Assembly (NCBI GenBank): GCA_022774865.1
Contig: JALFLH010000005.1
Coordinates: 1-64,000, forward strand
DNA length: 64,000 bases
Origin: Clostridiales bacterium
GTDB taxonomy: Bacteria > Bacillota > Clostridia > Oscillospirales > Oscillospiraceae
Direction of reading: 5' to 3'
Shown here: piece after piece, positions 24,238 to 32,919 of the stretch
Layout: each line of letters starts with the position of its first letter
How positions within the stretch are numbered: position 1 is the first letter of the stretch
Made by a program: the position numbers and the translations under genes
The notes under the pieces: generated by a model
Database searches by the model: none
Told to the model about the DNA's origin: nothing
The model's input: the letters and a program-made list of their open reading frames with translations, nothing else

Positions 24238-25308
24238 ATGTCAAAACTGCAAAAACCCGCCACTCTCTACAAGACCCCTTTCTGTAAAGCCTATTGGCGT
24301 GACGCCGCCATGGAGCTGAAGGACACCAAAATGCTGGTGGTCGCCGCGCTGATGATCGCGCTTCGCGTGGCATTAAAGGGTCTGTACATCCCGCTGGCGC
24401 CTAACCTGAACATCAACATCGCCGCGCCCTTCATTAACGCCTTGGGCGCCATGATCTTCGGGCCGGTGGTAGCTGGGCTTGCCGCCTGCGTTTCCGATAC
24501 GCTGGGCTGCATTCTCTTCCCCCAGGGCGTCTACTTCTTCCCCTGTATGTTCGTGGAAGTGGCCGGCTCCATGCTGTTTGCCATGTTCTTCTACCGGGCG
24601 AAGATTACGGTCACTCGGGTGATTCTGGCCCGGTTCTCCATGGATCTGTTCGTGAATATCATTCTGAACAGTCTCGTGATGTGCTGGTATTATCAGGTCA
24701 TCATGGGCAAATCCTATGTGGCCATGATTCTTCCTGCCGCCATCAAGAACCTGTGTATGTTCCCCATTGAGGCCTTCCTGCTGACGCTGTTCCTGGCGAT
24801 CATGATTCCCGTTACGTTCAAGCTGAAGCTGACCTATGACAGCTCCGCTGATAAATCCAGCCTGAAATTCAACGCCAAGCAGTTCTGCCTTCTGCTTGCC
24901 ATGTTCGCCGTGGGCGTGGCCTGCGTGGTGGGATACCTCTTCTATCACTACGATCACAACTCCGTCTCCGGCAGCTACACCGCCGAGGAGCGCTACGATA
25001 TTAACACTGAAATGACCGACGTGGTCAAGGCTCAAACCGACGATTGGGACGAGGACACGATGGTCACCACGGTGGAAAGCGCATACAAGAAGTTCATGAA
25101 GGGCTATACCACCTACAATGTGGCGGTTTATGTGGTGGACGATGCCGCGCTGGAGGGCTATGACAAGGATCTGGAAACCATCCGGGGAATGTCCAAATCC
25201 AAGGCCAAGAAGGTGGCCGATGACGGTGTGATGACCCGGGTGTCCGGAGCGGTGATCGTTCTGGACGACAAAACCGGCGAGGTGCTGAGCTTCACACTGG
25301 GAAATTAA
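24238..25308 (+). CDS. Folate-type ECF transporter S component with C-terminal extension
   Basis: The first 200 residues match FolT-type ECF S components: LVVAALMIALRVALKGLYIPL, NINIAAPFINALGAMIFGP, CVSDTLGCILFP and five to six membrane helices. It captures folate and couples to a shared EcfAAT module encoded elsewhere. Unlike a plain S component of about 170-200 residues, it is 356 long. A further membrane helix (about 220-240) leads to a soluble domain of about 110 residues (YTAEERYDINTEM to VIVLDDKTGEVLSF) of unknown function, probably outside the cell. AAGGAGG precedes the ATG. The THF riboswitch upstream supports folate as ligand. Confidence 0.85.
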   Translation: MSKLQKPATLYKTPFCKAYWRDAAMELKDTKMLVVAALMIALRVALKGLYIPLAPNLNINIAAPFINALGAMIFGPVVAGLAACVSDTLGCILFPQGVYFFPCMFVEVAGSMLFAMFFYRAKITVTRVILARFSMDLFVNIILNSLVMCWYYQVIMGKSYVAMILPAAIKNLCMFPIEAFLLTLFLAIMIPVTFKLKLTYDSSADKSSLKFNAKQFCLLLAMFAVGVACVVGYLFYHYDHNSVSGSYTAEERYDINTEMTDVVKAQTDDWDEDTMVTTVESAYKKFMKGYTTYNVAVYVVDDAALEGYDKDLETIRGMSKSKAKKVADDGVMTRVSGAVIVLDDKTGEVLSFTLGN

Positions 25309-25318
25309 GAATAAACTG

Positions 25319-25348
25319 CGCACGCTGCTTTCTGGCAGCGTGCGTTTT
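25319..25348 (+). terminator. Terminator after the folate S component
   Basis: CGCACGCTGC/GCAGCGTGCG (25319-25328 and 25335-25344), 6-base loop, followed by TTTTCCTTT. Confidence 0.9.
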
Positions 25349-25373
25349 CCTTTCATTTTTCCATACAAATCCT

Positions 25374-25402
25374 TTGACTGCCCGGGCTGTGTCTGCTATA
25401 AT
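25374..25402 (+). promoter_or_regulatory. trmB-mnmG promoter
   Basis: TTGACT (25374-25379), 17-base spacer, perfect TATAAT (25397-25402), 50 bases before the trmB ATG. Confidence 0.75.
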
Positions 25403-25451
25403 GAGAAACTGAAAAAATGGGGATACGTTCCCTGTTCGGAGGAAACAAAGC

Positions 25452-26138
25452 ATGAGAATGAGAAAAATGCGCAATCTGGAGCCCCGGATGGAAAAGTGCG
25501 CGGCCTACCGGATCGCGGAACCCGCGTCACGGAAAGGGAACTGGCGCGATCTGATGCCCGGTGCGAAGGTGCTGTGGGTGGAAGTGGGCTGCGGCAAGGG
25601 AAAATTTACCGCCGAGACCGCCGCCGCCAATCCGGAGGTGCTGCTGATTGCCGTGGAGCGCTGCCGGGAGGCCATGGTGGTGGCCATGGAAAAGGCAAAG
25701 GCCATGGAATTGAAAAACGTATTTTATATTGATATGGATGTGGCGAATATTGAGGATATTTTCGGCCCGGGCGAGATCGACCGGCTGTTTATCAACTTCC
25801 CTGACCCCTGGCCCCGGAAGAAAAACGCCAAGCGCCGCCTGACTCACCGTACCTTTCTGGACAAATACTGTCGAGTGGTTCGCGAGGGGGGCGAGATCCA
25901 CTTCAAGACGGACAACGCGCCCCTGTTCGAGTATTCCCTGGAGGAATTTGCCGCCTGCGGTCTGGAAGTAAAGAATCTGACCCGGAACCTGCATGAACAC
26001 GGTGTCGTGGGCATTATGACCGGCTATGAGGAAAAATTCTATCAACTGGGCACGCCCATCAACCGGTGCGAGGTAGTGTGCAAGCCCTTCGTATTGCCGC
26101 CGGAGGAGAAAAAGAAATCCGGGGAGGCAGTCCAATGA
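25452..26138 (+). CDS. trmB: tRNA (guanine-N7-)-methyltransferase
   Basis: TrmB makes m7G46 in tRNA with S-adenosylmethionine. The 228 residues are of usual length. The SAM site [10 protein letters not shown], the conserved [20 protein letters not shown] block, [10 protein letters not shown] and the C-terminal TGYEEKF are all present. GGAGG precedes the ATG. Its TGA overlaps the mnmG ATG (ATGA), so these two tRNA-modification genes are translationally coupled. Confidence 0.95.
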   Translation: MRMRKMRNLEPRMEKCAAYRIAEPASRKGNWRDLMPGAKVLWVEVGCGKGKFTAETAAANPEVLLIAVERCREAMVVAMEKAKAMELKNVFYIDMDVANIEDIFGPGEIDRLFINFPDPWPRKKNAKRRLTHRTFLDKYCRVVREGGEIHFKTDNAPLFEYSLEEFAACGLEVKNLTRNLHEHGVVGIMTGYEEKFYQLGTPINRCEVVCKPFVLPPEEKKKSGEAVQ

Positions 26139-28027
26139 CCACTTATCACGCGGGAGACTGTGATGTGGCAGTGATCGGCGCGGGCCACGCGGGGATTGAG
26201 GCTGCGCTGGCCGCTGCCCGGCTGGGTCTGCGGACGATTCTGTTTACCATCAATCTGGACGCGGTGGGCAATATGCCCTGTAACCCAGCCATCGGTGGAA
26301 CCGGCAAGGGACATCTGGTGCGGGAGCTGGACGCGCTGGGCGGGGAAATGGGCGTGGCCGCCGACAAAGCCTGCATCCAGTACCGGATGCTGAACCGGGG
26401 CAAAGGCCCCGCCGTCCATTCCCTGCGGGCACAGGCAGACCGCCGGAAATACCAGCAGGTGATGAAACACACCCTGGAGCTTCAGGAAAATCTGCAACTC
26501 AAGCAGGCGCAGATTACGGAAGTCCTGACAGAGAACGGCCATGTGTCCGGGGTGCGTACCCAACTGGGGGCGGAATATACCGCCAAGGCGGTAGTCATCG
26601 CCACCGGAACATACCTGGACAGCACGGTGATCACAGGCGAGAGCGTGGTGGAGTCCGGTCCCGACGGGATGCACCCAAGCAAGGGCCTTGCCGACAATCT
26701 GCGGAGTCTGGGGCTGAGCCTGCGCCGCTTCAAAACCGGCACACCCCCCCGGATCAACCGCCGCAGCGTGGACTTTTCCAAAATGGAAATCCAGCCCGGT
26801 GATGAGACGCCCGAGCCCTTTTCCTTCCGGACGGCGCGGAAGGTGGAAAACTCCGCCGTGTGCTATCTGACCTACACCAACGGGGAAACCCACCGGATCA
26901 TCCGGGAGAATCTGTACCGCAGTCCCATGTATGACGGAACCATCTCCGGTGTCGGCCCCCGGTATTGTCCCAGCATCGAGACGAAAATCGTCCGTTTTGC
27001 CGATAAGCCCCGGCATCAGCTCTTCATTGAGCCCTGCGGTCTGGACACGGAGGAGCTGTACATTCAGGGCTTCTCTTCCAGTCTGCCGGAAGATGTGCAG
27101 ATTGCCATGATGCACACGATCCCGGGGCTGGAGCGCGCCGAGATGATGCGCCCGGCCTACGCCATTGAGTATGAGTGCGTGGACCCCACCGAGCTGCTGC
27201 CCACGCTGGAGAGCAAGAAGGTGGCGGGCCTGTATGGCGCGGGTCAGTTCAACGGTACCTCCGGTTACGAGGAGGCTGCCGCCCAGGGATTGATTGCGGG
27301 CATCAACGCGGCGCTGAAGCTTCAGGGGCGGGAGCCGCTGATTCTCACCCGGGACACCAGCTACATCGGCACCCTCATCGACGATCTGGTGACCAAGGGA
27401 ACGGAAGAACCCTACCGGATTATGACCAGCCGTTCCGAGTACCGGCTGCTCCACCGGCAGGACAACGCCGACCAACGGCTGACCGCCATCGGCGCGCAGG
27501 TGGGTCTGGTGCCCCCGGAGCGGCTGGCGGCGGTGCAGGCAAAGTATGCGTCCGTGGAACGGGAAATCGGCCGGTTGGAGTCCTGCGGTATTGCGTCGTC
27601 GGACGCGCTGAATCAGATGCTCACCGCCCGGGAGACCGCGCCGGTTACCGGCTCGGCCAGACTTGCCGACCTGCTGCGCCGGCCCCAGGTCAGCTATGCC
27701 GACCTGGCTCCCTTTGACCCGGAACGGCCGGCGCTTTCCGCCGCCGTCACGGAGGAAGTGGAAATTCAGATCAAGTACGCGGGCTATTTGACCCGGCAGG
27801 AAAAGCAGGTTGCGGAGTTCAAGAAGGAAGAGTCCCGGCTGCTGCCCGCGGATATCGACTACAACGCCATTGCGGGACTGCGGCTGGAAGCCCAGCAGAA
27901 GCTCAGCCGGATTCGCCCCATGTCTATCGGGCAGGCGGGGAGAATCTCCGGCGTCAGCCCCGCCGATATCGCCGTGCTGCTGATTTATCTGGAACAAAGT
28001 TCGGCAGGACGGACAGCCGAAGCGTAA
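26135..28027 (+). CDS. mnmG: tRNA uridine-5-carboxymethylaminomethyl(34) synthesis enzyme MnmG
   Basis: MnmG (GidA) is the FAD subunit that, with MnmE, modifies U34 of several tRNAs. The 630 residues start with the FAD Rossmann motif [19 protein letters not shown], followed by [26 protein letters not shown]. Later landmarks are [44 protein letters not shown] and the C-terminal MnmE/tRNA-binding part. GGGGAGG lies 8 bases before the ATG, which overlaps the trmB stop. A strong terminator follows at 28055. Together with mnmA at 21124 it covers both halves of U34 modification; mnmE is not in the window. Confidence 0.96.
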   Translation: MTTYHAGDCDVAVIGAGHAGIEAALAAARLGLRTILFTINLDAVGNMPCNPAIGGTGKGHLVRELDALGGEMGVAADKACIQYRMLNRGKGPAVHSLRAQADRRKYQQVMKHTLELQENLQLKQAQITEVLTENGHVSGVRTQLGAEYTAKAVVIATGTYLDSTVITGESVVESGPDGMHPSKGLADNLRSLGLSLRRFKTGTPPRINRRSVDFSKMEIQPGDETPEPFSFRTARKVENSAVCYLTYTNGETHRIIRENLYRSPMYDGTISGVGPRYCPSIETKIVRFADKPRHQLFIEPCGLDTEELYIQGFSSSLPEDVQIAMMHTIPGLERAEMMRPAYAIEYECVDPTELLPTLESKKVAGLYGAGQFNGTSGYEEAAAQGLIAGINAALKLQGREPLILTRDTSYIGTLIDDLVTKGTEEPYRIMTSRSEYRLLHRQDNADQRLTAIGAQVGLVPPERLAAVQAKYASVEREIGRLESCGIASSDALNQMLTARETAPVTGSARLADLLRRPQVSYADLAPFDPERPALSAAVTEEVEIQIKYAGYLTRQEKQVAEFKKEESRLLPADIDYNAIAGLRLEAQQKLSRIRPMSIGQAGRISGVSPADIAVLLIYLEQSSAGRTAEA

Positions 28028-28054
28028 CAGACGCTGCCGAGCCGTGAACTGCAC

Positions 28055-28095
28055 AAAATCGCCTCCGACGCATAAAATAGTCGGAGGCGATTTTT
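28055..28095 (+). terminator. Terminator whose 3' arm carries the next gene's ribosome site
   Basis: AAAATCGCCTCCGAC pairs perfectly with GTCGGAGGCGATTTT (28055-28069 and 28080-28094) around a 10-base loop, ending in a five-T run. The ATG of the M14 peptidase follows directly at 28096, and the only good Shine-Dalgarno (GGAGG, 28083-28087) is inside the 3' arm. The element therefore both ends the mnmG transcript and can mask translation of the next gene. Confidence 0.85.
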
Positions 28096-29022
28096 ATGGC
28101 GATTGTGAAAACAAATGTCCCCATGACTTACGGTCTGTGTGAACGGACGATTCTGGAACTGGTGAACACCTATCCCTTTCTGCGCACCGAGGTACTGACC
28201 CAGACCGCCTACGGGCGGAATCTGCGGACGCTGGTCATCGGCAACGGCGCCCGGAAGGTGATTTATTCAGCCGCGCACCATGCCAACGAGTGGATTACCA
28301 CGCCGGTGATTCTGAAATTCGTGGAGGAATATGCCGAAGCACTGAAAGCGGACGAAGAAATATTCGGCGTGAAGGCGTCGGAGCTGGCAGCCAAAACCAC
28401 CATATATACCGTGCCCATGGTCGACCCGGACGGGGTGGATCTGGTTACCGGCGCCATCGGCGCGGGAGACGCGGGCTTTGAGAACGCGCTGCAAATGGCA
28501 CAGTTTTATCCGGATATTCCATTCCCGGACGGTTGGAAAGCAAACCTGCTGGGGGTGGATCTGAACCTGCAGTATCCCGCCGGGTGGCTGCGAGCCAGAG
28601 AGATCAAGTTCGCACAGGGCTTTACCCGTCCCGGCCCCCGGGATTATGTGGGGCGCGCGCCCCTGAGCCAGCGGGAGACCAGAGCATTGGCCGGGTATAC
28701 CGAATACATCGATCCGGCGCTGGTTCTGGCCTACCACAGTCAGGGAAAGGAAATCTACTGGCAGTTTCTGGATTACGAGGTGCCCGGCGCCCGGGAACTG
28801 GGAGAAGAATTTGCCCGGATCAGCGGATATACGCTGGCCGACGTGCCCTATGCTTCCGGGTTTGCCGGATATAAGGACTGGTTCATTCAGGCATTCCGAC
28901 GCCCGGGCTATACCATCGAAGTGGGGAAGGGGGAAAACCCGCTGCCCCTGCGCCAGTTTGATGAGATTTACCGGGATAATCTGGGCATTCTGGTAACGGG
29001 CGCGCTGGGGCAGCAGGTCTGA
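28096..29022 (+). CDS. M14 family zinc carboxypeptidase
   Basis: A 308-residue cytoplasmic-looking (no signal peptide) M14 peptidase of the gamma-D-glutamyl-meso-diaminopimelate peptidase type. The zinc ligands HxxE are in SAAHHANEWITTP, the third His in LAYHSQGKEI, and the general base Glu in YTIEVGKGENPL. Such enzymes cut cell-wall peptides during recycling or sporulation. Its ribosome site and start codon are embedded in the terminator hairpin after mnmG, so expression probably depends on readthrough or on hairpin opening. It ends 10 bases from the converging GH2 gene. Confidence 0.87.
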   Translation: MAIVKTNVPMTYGLCERTILELVNTYPFLRTEVLTQTAYGRNLRTLVIGNGARKVIYSAAHHANEWITTPVILKFVEEYAEALKADEEIFGVKASELAAKTTIYTVPMVDPDGVDLVTGAIGAGDAGFENALQMAQFYPDIPFPDGWKANLLGVDLNLQYPAGWLRAREIKFAQGFTRPGPRDYVGRAPLSQRETRALAGYTEYIDPALVLAYHSQGKEIYWQFLDYEVPGARELGEEFARISGYTLADVPYASGFAGYKDWFIQAFRRPGYTIEVGKGENPLPLRQFDEIYRDNLGILVTGALGQQV

Positions 29023-29032
29023 CCCGCTTCCG

Positions 29033-31294
29033 TTAACGCACCGGCTTGGAGGGCTTGCGGATGCGGTTCAGCTTGGCGTTCATTTTCAGCAGTTCCTCTT
29101 TGGTGAAGGTTACGTTGCGAATGCCCAGCATACCGGTGAAGCGCAGAACGGTAAAGCTGCTGATCATGTTCATCAGATTGCCGTCCATGCCGGGTTTCTT
29201 TTTCTTCTTTTCACCGGTCTTTGGCTGGTTCTGTCCCATCTTCTTTGCCAGCGTCAGGAACAATCCGGCAAACCACAGTTTTCCCCGGAGGGTTTTCAGA
29301 ATGTCGCCCAGCTTGTCGTTCAGGCTGAAGCGGCCTTCGATTTCCGTGATGTCAAACCAGTTCAGCACCGCGCCCTGCTCCCGCAGAATATATTCGGGAT
29401 TCATCTTGTCAACCTTTCGGATAACGCTCTCGTCCCGACACTCCCCGGCGACAGCTTCCAGCCCGGTCTCGCCGGAATTGGGAACATCAAAATAGAAAAA
29501 GTGATCCGGGGCGGTCTTTTTGCCCAGACTGACACCGCCCGCAAACAGCTCTACTTCGGGAAGATTGGAATAAACGGTAACCCTGGTGACGTCCTCCACC
29601 CGGTCGATATACCGCTTTCCGCACAGGTGAACAAACGGATCGTCGCTGAGCCACGCCTTGTAGGCATAGAAGGCGTCTTTCTTGTACTTGCGGTCCATGG
29701 TGATCAGTCCCTTGTGGTTCTGCCCATTTTCGCCGCCCTCTGCCCGGGCGTCGGCGCCGAAGTCAAACATATTCCATACGTGGGTCGCCCAGAGGTATTT
29801 CCGGGAGAAGAGCTGACGGATCAGGGATTCATGGTAGACCGCCTGATATTCCTCGGAATAGTCTCCGCTTTCGGGGTGGGAATTGTGCCAGTTCAGGGCT
29901 TCACAGCCGTATTCGCTGACGCCGATGGGGGTATTGGGATATTTTTGATGGAAATGATCAAACCAGGGGCCGTACTCCTCCATGCTCCCGCCGTACCAGC
30001 CGAAGTAATGGTTATAGGATACGACATCGGAAATGTGGACGATTTCCTCATCCATGCCGCACATGGTGATACAGGCGAGGGTGGTGGGACGGGTTTTGTC
30101 CATTTCGTGCACCAGGTCGTTCAGAACCCGGTGCTGACGGATCATGTCCGGGTCTCCGGCGCCGTCCATGGTGATTTCGTTGGACAGTCCCCAGACGCAG
30201 ATGCTTGGATGGTTATAGCACTGGGTAACCAGCTCCTTCATCTGCTGCACCGTGTTTTCGTTTCCGCCCGGCATATGGCGGGAAATGTAGGGAATCTCTG
30301 CCCAGACCACCATGCCGCGCTCATCACACAGGTCGTAGAAATACTGGTCGTGCTGATAGTGCGCCAGCCGGATGGTGTTGAAGCCAGCTTCACAGATGAG
30401 ATCCATGTCCTCCCGGTGATGTTCCGGCAGAAGGGCATTGCCGATGCCCAAACGATCCTGATGGCGGGAAACACCGCGCAGGGGATATTCCCGCCCGTTC
30501 AGGATGAAGCCCTTTTCCGGGTCGATGCGGAAGCTCCGGCAGCCGAAACGGGCGCTGACCTTGTCCAGTTCCCTGCCGCCGCGTAGAATGGCGGCTTCCG
30601 CGGTATACAGATAGGGGTTCTTTACCCCATCCCAGAGATGGACATCCGGCAGGACAAACTGTCCGTCGTCCACTTGCTCTGCCACCCTATTCCCCTGCGC
30701 GTCCAGAATACGGTAACGGATCTGATCGCCGGACTGAAGTCCAGTGGGGAACGGCTTGATTTCCACCTTGGCGCTCTGCCCTTCTACAACGGGGGTTACG
30801 TGGATGCCGGGACAGCCGTAGGTTTCCAGATCAAAATGGGTATCGGGCACTGAAATCAGATTAACGCTGCGGTAAAGCCCGCCGTAAAAGGTGAAATCCG
30901 CCGTCTGGGGATACACGGTCTCATTGGCGGCGTTGTCCACCAGAATGGCCAGACAGTTTTCCTCCCGCAGCGTATTGGTAATCTCCACGCGCCAGGTGGA
31001 GTAGCCGCCGTCGTGGTGAGCCAGATGCTTGCCGTTCATGTAGACATCGGCAGAGGAATTGGCGCCATTGATTTCCAGATAGGTGCGGCCGGTCTGGGGC
31101 AAATCGGATTTCCGGATTTCCCGCGCGTAGCAGCAGGTTCCACGGAAATAGTCGTTTCCTCCGTCCTGACCGTCCTTCGCGTTCCACGTGTGGGGCAGAT
31201 CGACGGTCTCAGCGTGTGCCGGAAGGGAGGCGGGAACCTCCGCCGTCCCCTTGAGAAAGGCCCAGCCATTGTTGATATTCGTAACTGTTCGCAT
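29033..31294 (-). CDS. Glycoside hydrolase family 2 with C-terminal extension
   Basis: A 753-residue intracellular GH2 enzyme, probably a beta-galactosidase or beta-glucuronidase-like exo-glycosidase. A sugar-binding jelly roll (about 1-170, LPHTWNAKDGQDGGNDYFRG), a beta-sandwich, and the TIM barrel (about 270-560) are seen. The acid/base Glu is in WGLSNEIT and the nucleophile Glu in IGVSEYGCEALNW. After the barrel and a small beta domain, about 110 residues form an unusual tail with a hydrophobic stretch (KLWFAGLFLTLAKKM), a lysine run, and FTKEELLKMNAKLN. AAAGGAGG precedes the ATG. It is downstream of a GPH sugar symporter gene, which likely imports its substrate. Confidence 0.88.
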   Translation of the reverse strand: MRTVTNINNGWAFLKGTAEVPASLPAHAETVDLPHTWNAKDGQDGGNDYFRGTCCYAREIRKSDLPQTGRTYLEINGANSSADVYMNGKHLAHHDGGYSTWRVEITNTLREENCLAILVDNAANETVYPQTADFTFYGGLYRSVNLISVPDTHFDLETYGCPGIHVTPVVEGQSAKVEIKPFPTGLQSGDQIRYRILDAQGNRVAEQVDDGQFVLPDVHLWDGVKNPYLYTAEAAILRGGRELDKVSARFGCRSFRIDPEKGFILNGREYPLRGVSRHQDRLGIGNALLPEHHREDMDLICEAGFNTIRLAHYQHDQYFYDLCDERGMVVWAEIPYISRHMPGGNENTVQQMKELVTQCYNHPSICVWGLSNEITMDGAGDPDMIRQHRVLNDLVHEMDKTRPTTLACITMCGMDEEIVHISDVVSYNHYFGWYGGSMEEYGPWFDHFHQKYPNTPIGVSEYGCEALNWHNSHPESGDYSEEYQAVYHESLIRQLFSRKYLWATHVWNMFDFGADARAEGGENGQNHKGLITMDRKYKKDAFYAYKAWLSDDPFVHLCGKRYIDRVEDVTRVTVYSNLPEVELFAGGVSLGKKTAPDHFFYFDVPNSGETGLEAVAGECRDESVIRKVDKMNPEYILREQGAVLNWFDITEIEGRFSLNDKLGDILKTLRGKLWFAGLFLTLAKKMGQNQPKTGEKKKKKPGMDGNLMNMISSFTVLRFTGMLGIRNVTFTKEELLKMNAKLNRIRKPSKPVR

Positions 31295-31347
31295 ATTGTT
31301 GCCTCCTTTGGAAAGGGGACACCCGGTTTAGAGTGCCCCATGCTGCG

Positions 31348-32742
31348 TTATTCGCCCCGTCTTGCCTTCAGCGCGGCTTCGTTTTCGGCCACTTTCTTTC
31401 TGCTCAGCGGGTAGATGAATGCCAGACAGAGACCGACAATCAGATAGAGAATTGTGGGCACCAGAGTGGCAATGTTATAAATGCCGTTCCGGACGGCTTC
31501 GGCCTGGCCTGTGAGAGAACCCTCCACATAGCCGATCAGCCCCAGCGACCAGCCGCCGAGGGCGCTGGCAATGGCCTGGCCGACCTTCCGGGAGAAGGAG
31601 CAGACCGCGTAAATGGTGCCATCCTCCCGACTGCCGGTGCGAACCTCCTGATCATCGATCACATCGCTGACGAAGGCCCAGATGATCAGATTGAACAGGC
31701 CAAAGCCCAACAGACCGACGATGTTGATGATGGTGTACAGCCACATATTGGTGGTTTTCATGATAAACAACGCGCCGAATGCGACGGTGCCAAGGACGGA
31801 GGCGAAAATGCCCAGTTCCTTTTTGCCAAACTTCCGGGCAAGGGGCACGGCCAGCGGCGCCAGAATCAGGGCGGGCAGGAAGCCGGCGGCGTTCATGACG
31901 GAAAGTCCCATGGTATTGCCGAAGTAGTCCTTGAATACGTAGCTGTTGATAACCTGATTGAGCATCTGGGCGCCCAGATAGCAGATGAATACAAGGGCGA
32001 TGCCCACCAGCGCCCGGTTATGGACCAGAGCCTTGATGGTATCGCGGAAGGAGACGCTCTTGCTCTGCTCCGGCATTTTCACACGCTCGGTGCACAGGAA
32101 GTAGCAGGCGATATAGCAGCCGGCGGCCAGAACGGACATCACCAGCGCGGCAATGGGAAAGGCGGGCGCGTTGGCAACCTTGGTGCCGTCGGCCATGGTG
32201 GTGTACAGGAACATGGGCATGACCACGCCCACCAGAACCTGGGGAATCATGGAGCCGACGCCCCGGAAGGTGGACAGGGCTGCCCGGTGGTCAGCCTCGT
32301 TGCTTATAACGGAGGCCATGGAACCATAGGGGATGTTGATGGCGGTGTAGCACACGCTGCCCCACAGCAGATAGGTAACAAACATATAGATGACGCGAAG
32401 GGTCATGGGCGCGGAGGTGACAAAGGTCTGGTACATCAGGAAGGAAGCCAGCGCCACAGGGCCGCAGGCGCGCAGAAGCCATGGCTTGAACTTGCCGTTC
32501 TTCGTCGCCTTTGTTTTGTCACAGATCCGGCCCATGGCGGTATCCGTGAAAGCGTCCACAATACGGGCAAGCAGGAACATGGTGCCGACCAGACCGGCGT
32601 TGATTCCCAGCACGTCCGTGTAGAATACCTGCAGGAACAGGCTGGCAAAGATAAAGGTAAGATCATTGCCTACGTTGCCGATCAGGTAGCCGACTTTGTC
32701 TCTCCAGCCGAAGGGACGGAGAGTTGTTGCTTGTTTGCTCAT
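31348..32742 (-). CDS. GPH-family sugar:cation symporter
   Basis: A 464-residue, twelve-helix transporter of the glycoside-pentoside-hexuronide family (MelB-like). The N-terminal GWRDKVGYLIGNVGNDLTF and the loop VDAFTDTAMGRICDKTKATKNGKFKPWLL are family signatures, with cation-site acidic residues in the second helix region. It feeds the GH2 glycosidase 53 bases downstream and is divergent from the AraC regulator. Substrate is likely a beta-glycoside, galactoside or hexuronide, inferred only from the neighbour. Confidence 0.9.
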   Translation of the reverse strand: MSKQATTLRPFGWRDKVGYLIGNVGNDLTFIFASLFLQVFYTDVLGINAGLVGTMFLLARIVDAFTDTAMGRICDKTKATKNGKFKPWLLRACGPVALASFLMYQTFVTSAPMTLRVIYMFVTYLLWGSVCYTAINIPYGSMASVISNEADHRAALSTFRGVGSMIPQVLVGVVMPMFLYTTMADGTKVANAPAFPIAALVMSVLAAGCYIACYFLCTERVKMPEQSKSVSFRDTIKALVHNRALVGIALVFICYLGAQMLNQVINSYVFKDYFGNTMGLSVMNAAGFLPALILAPLAVPLARKFGKKELGIFASVLGTVAFGALFIMKTTNMWLYTIINIVGLLGFGLFNLIIWAFVSDVIDDQEVRTGSREDGTIYAVCSFSRKVGQAIASALGGWSLGLIGYVEGSLTGQAEAVRNGIYNIATLVPTILYLIVGLCLAFIYPLSRKKVAENEAALKARRGE

Positions 32743-32768
32743 AACATCGCTCCTTATTTTGGAAATAT

Positions 32769-32844
32769 TTGTGCAAATTGCTAATTGTATTTTAACGTAA
32801 GTTGTGCAAGACAGATATAACTGGATTTGCGGTTAATAGCACAA
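32769..32844. repeat. TTGTGCAA repeats between symporter and AraC regulator
   Basis: Two identical TTGTGCAA octamers (32769-32776 and 32802-32809) lie 33 bases apart, about three helical turns. A partial inverted copy (AGCACAA, 32838-32844) follows. They sit in the 177-base AT-rich divergent region and are plausible AraC-type binding sites for the adjacent regulator. Each octamer is itself nearly palindromic (TTG..CAA). Confidence 0.45.
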
Positions 32845-32919
32845 TTTTTGTTGAATTATAGATTAATCAGCTATTTTATGATATTATTGGAAAAAGAGGA
32901 AAAGAAAGGCGGCAGACAA

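Noticed and set aside
26042-28054. 670-codon minus-strand frame over mnmG
   Set aside because: It is the shadow of mnmG, which has all expected motifs. The translation is His/Gln/Gly-rich, as is usual for such shadows.
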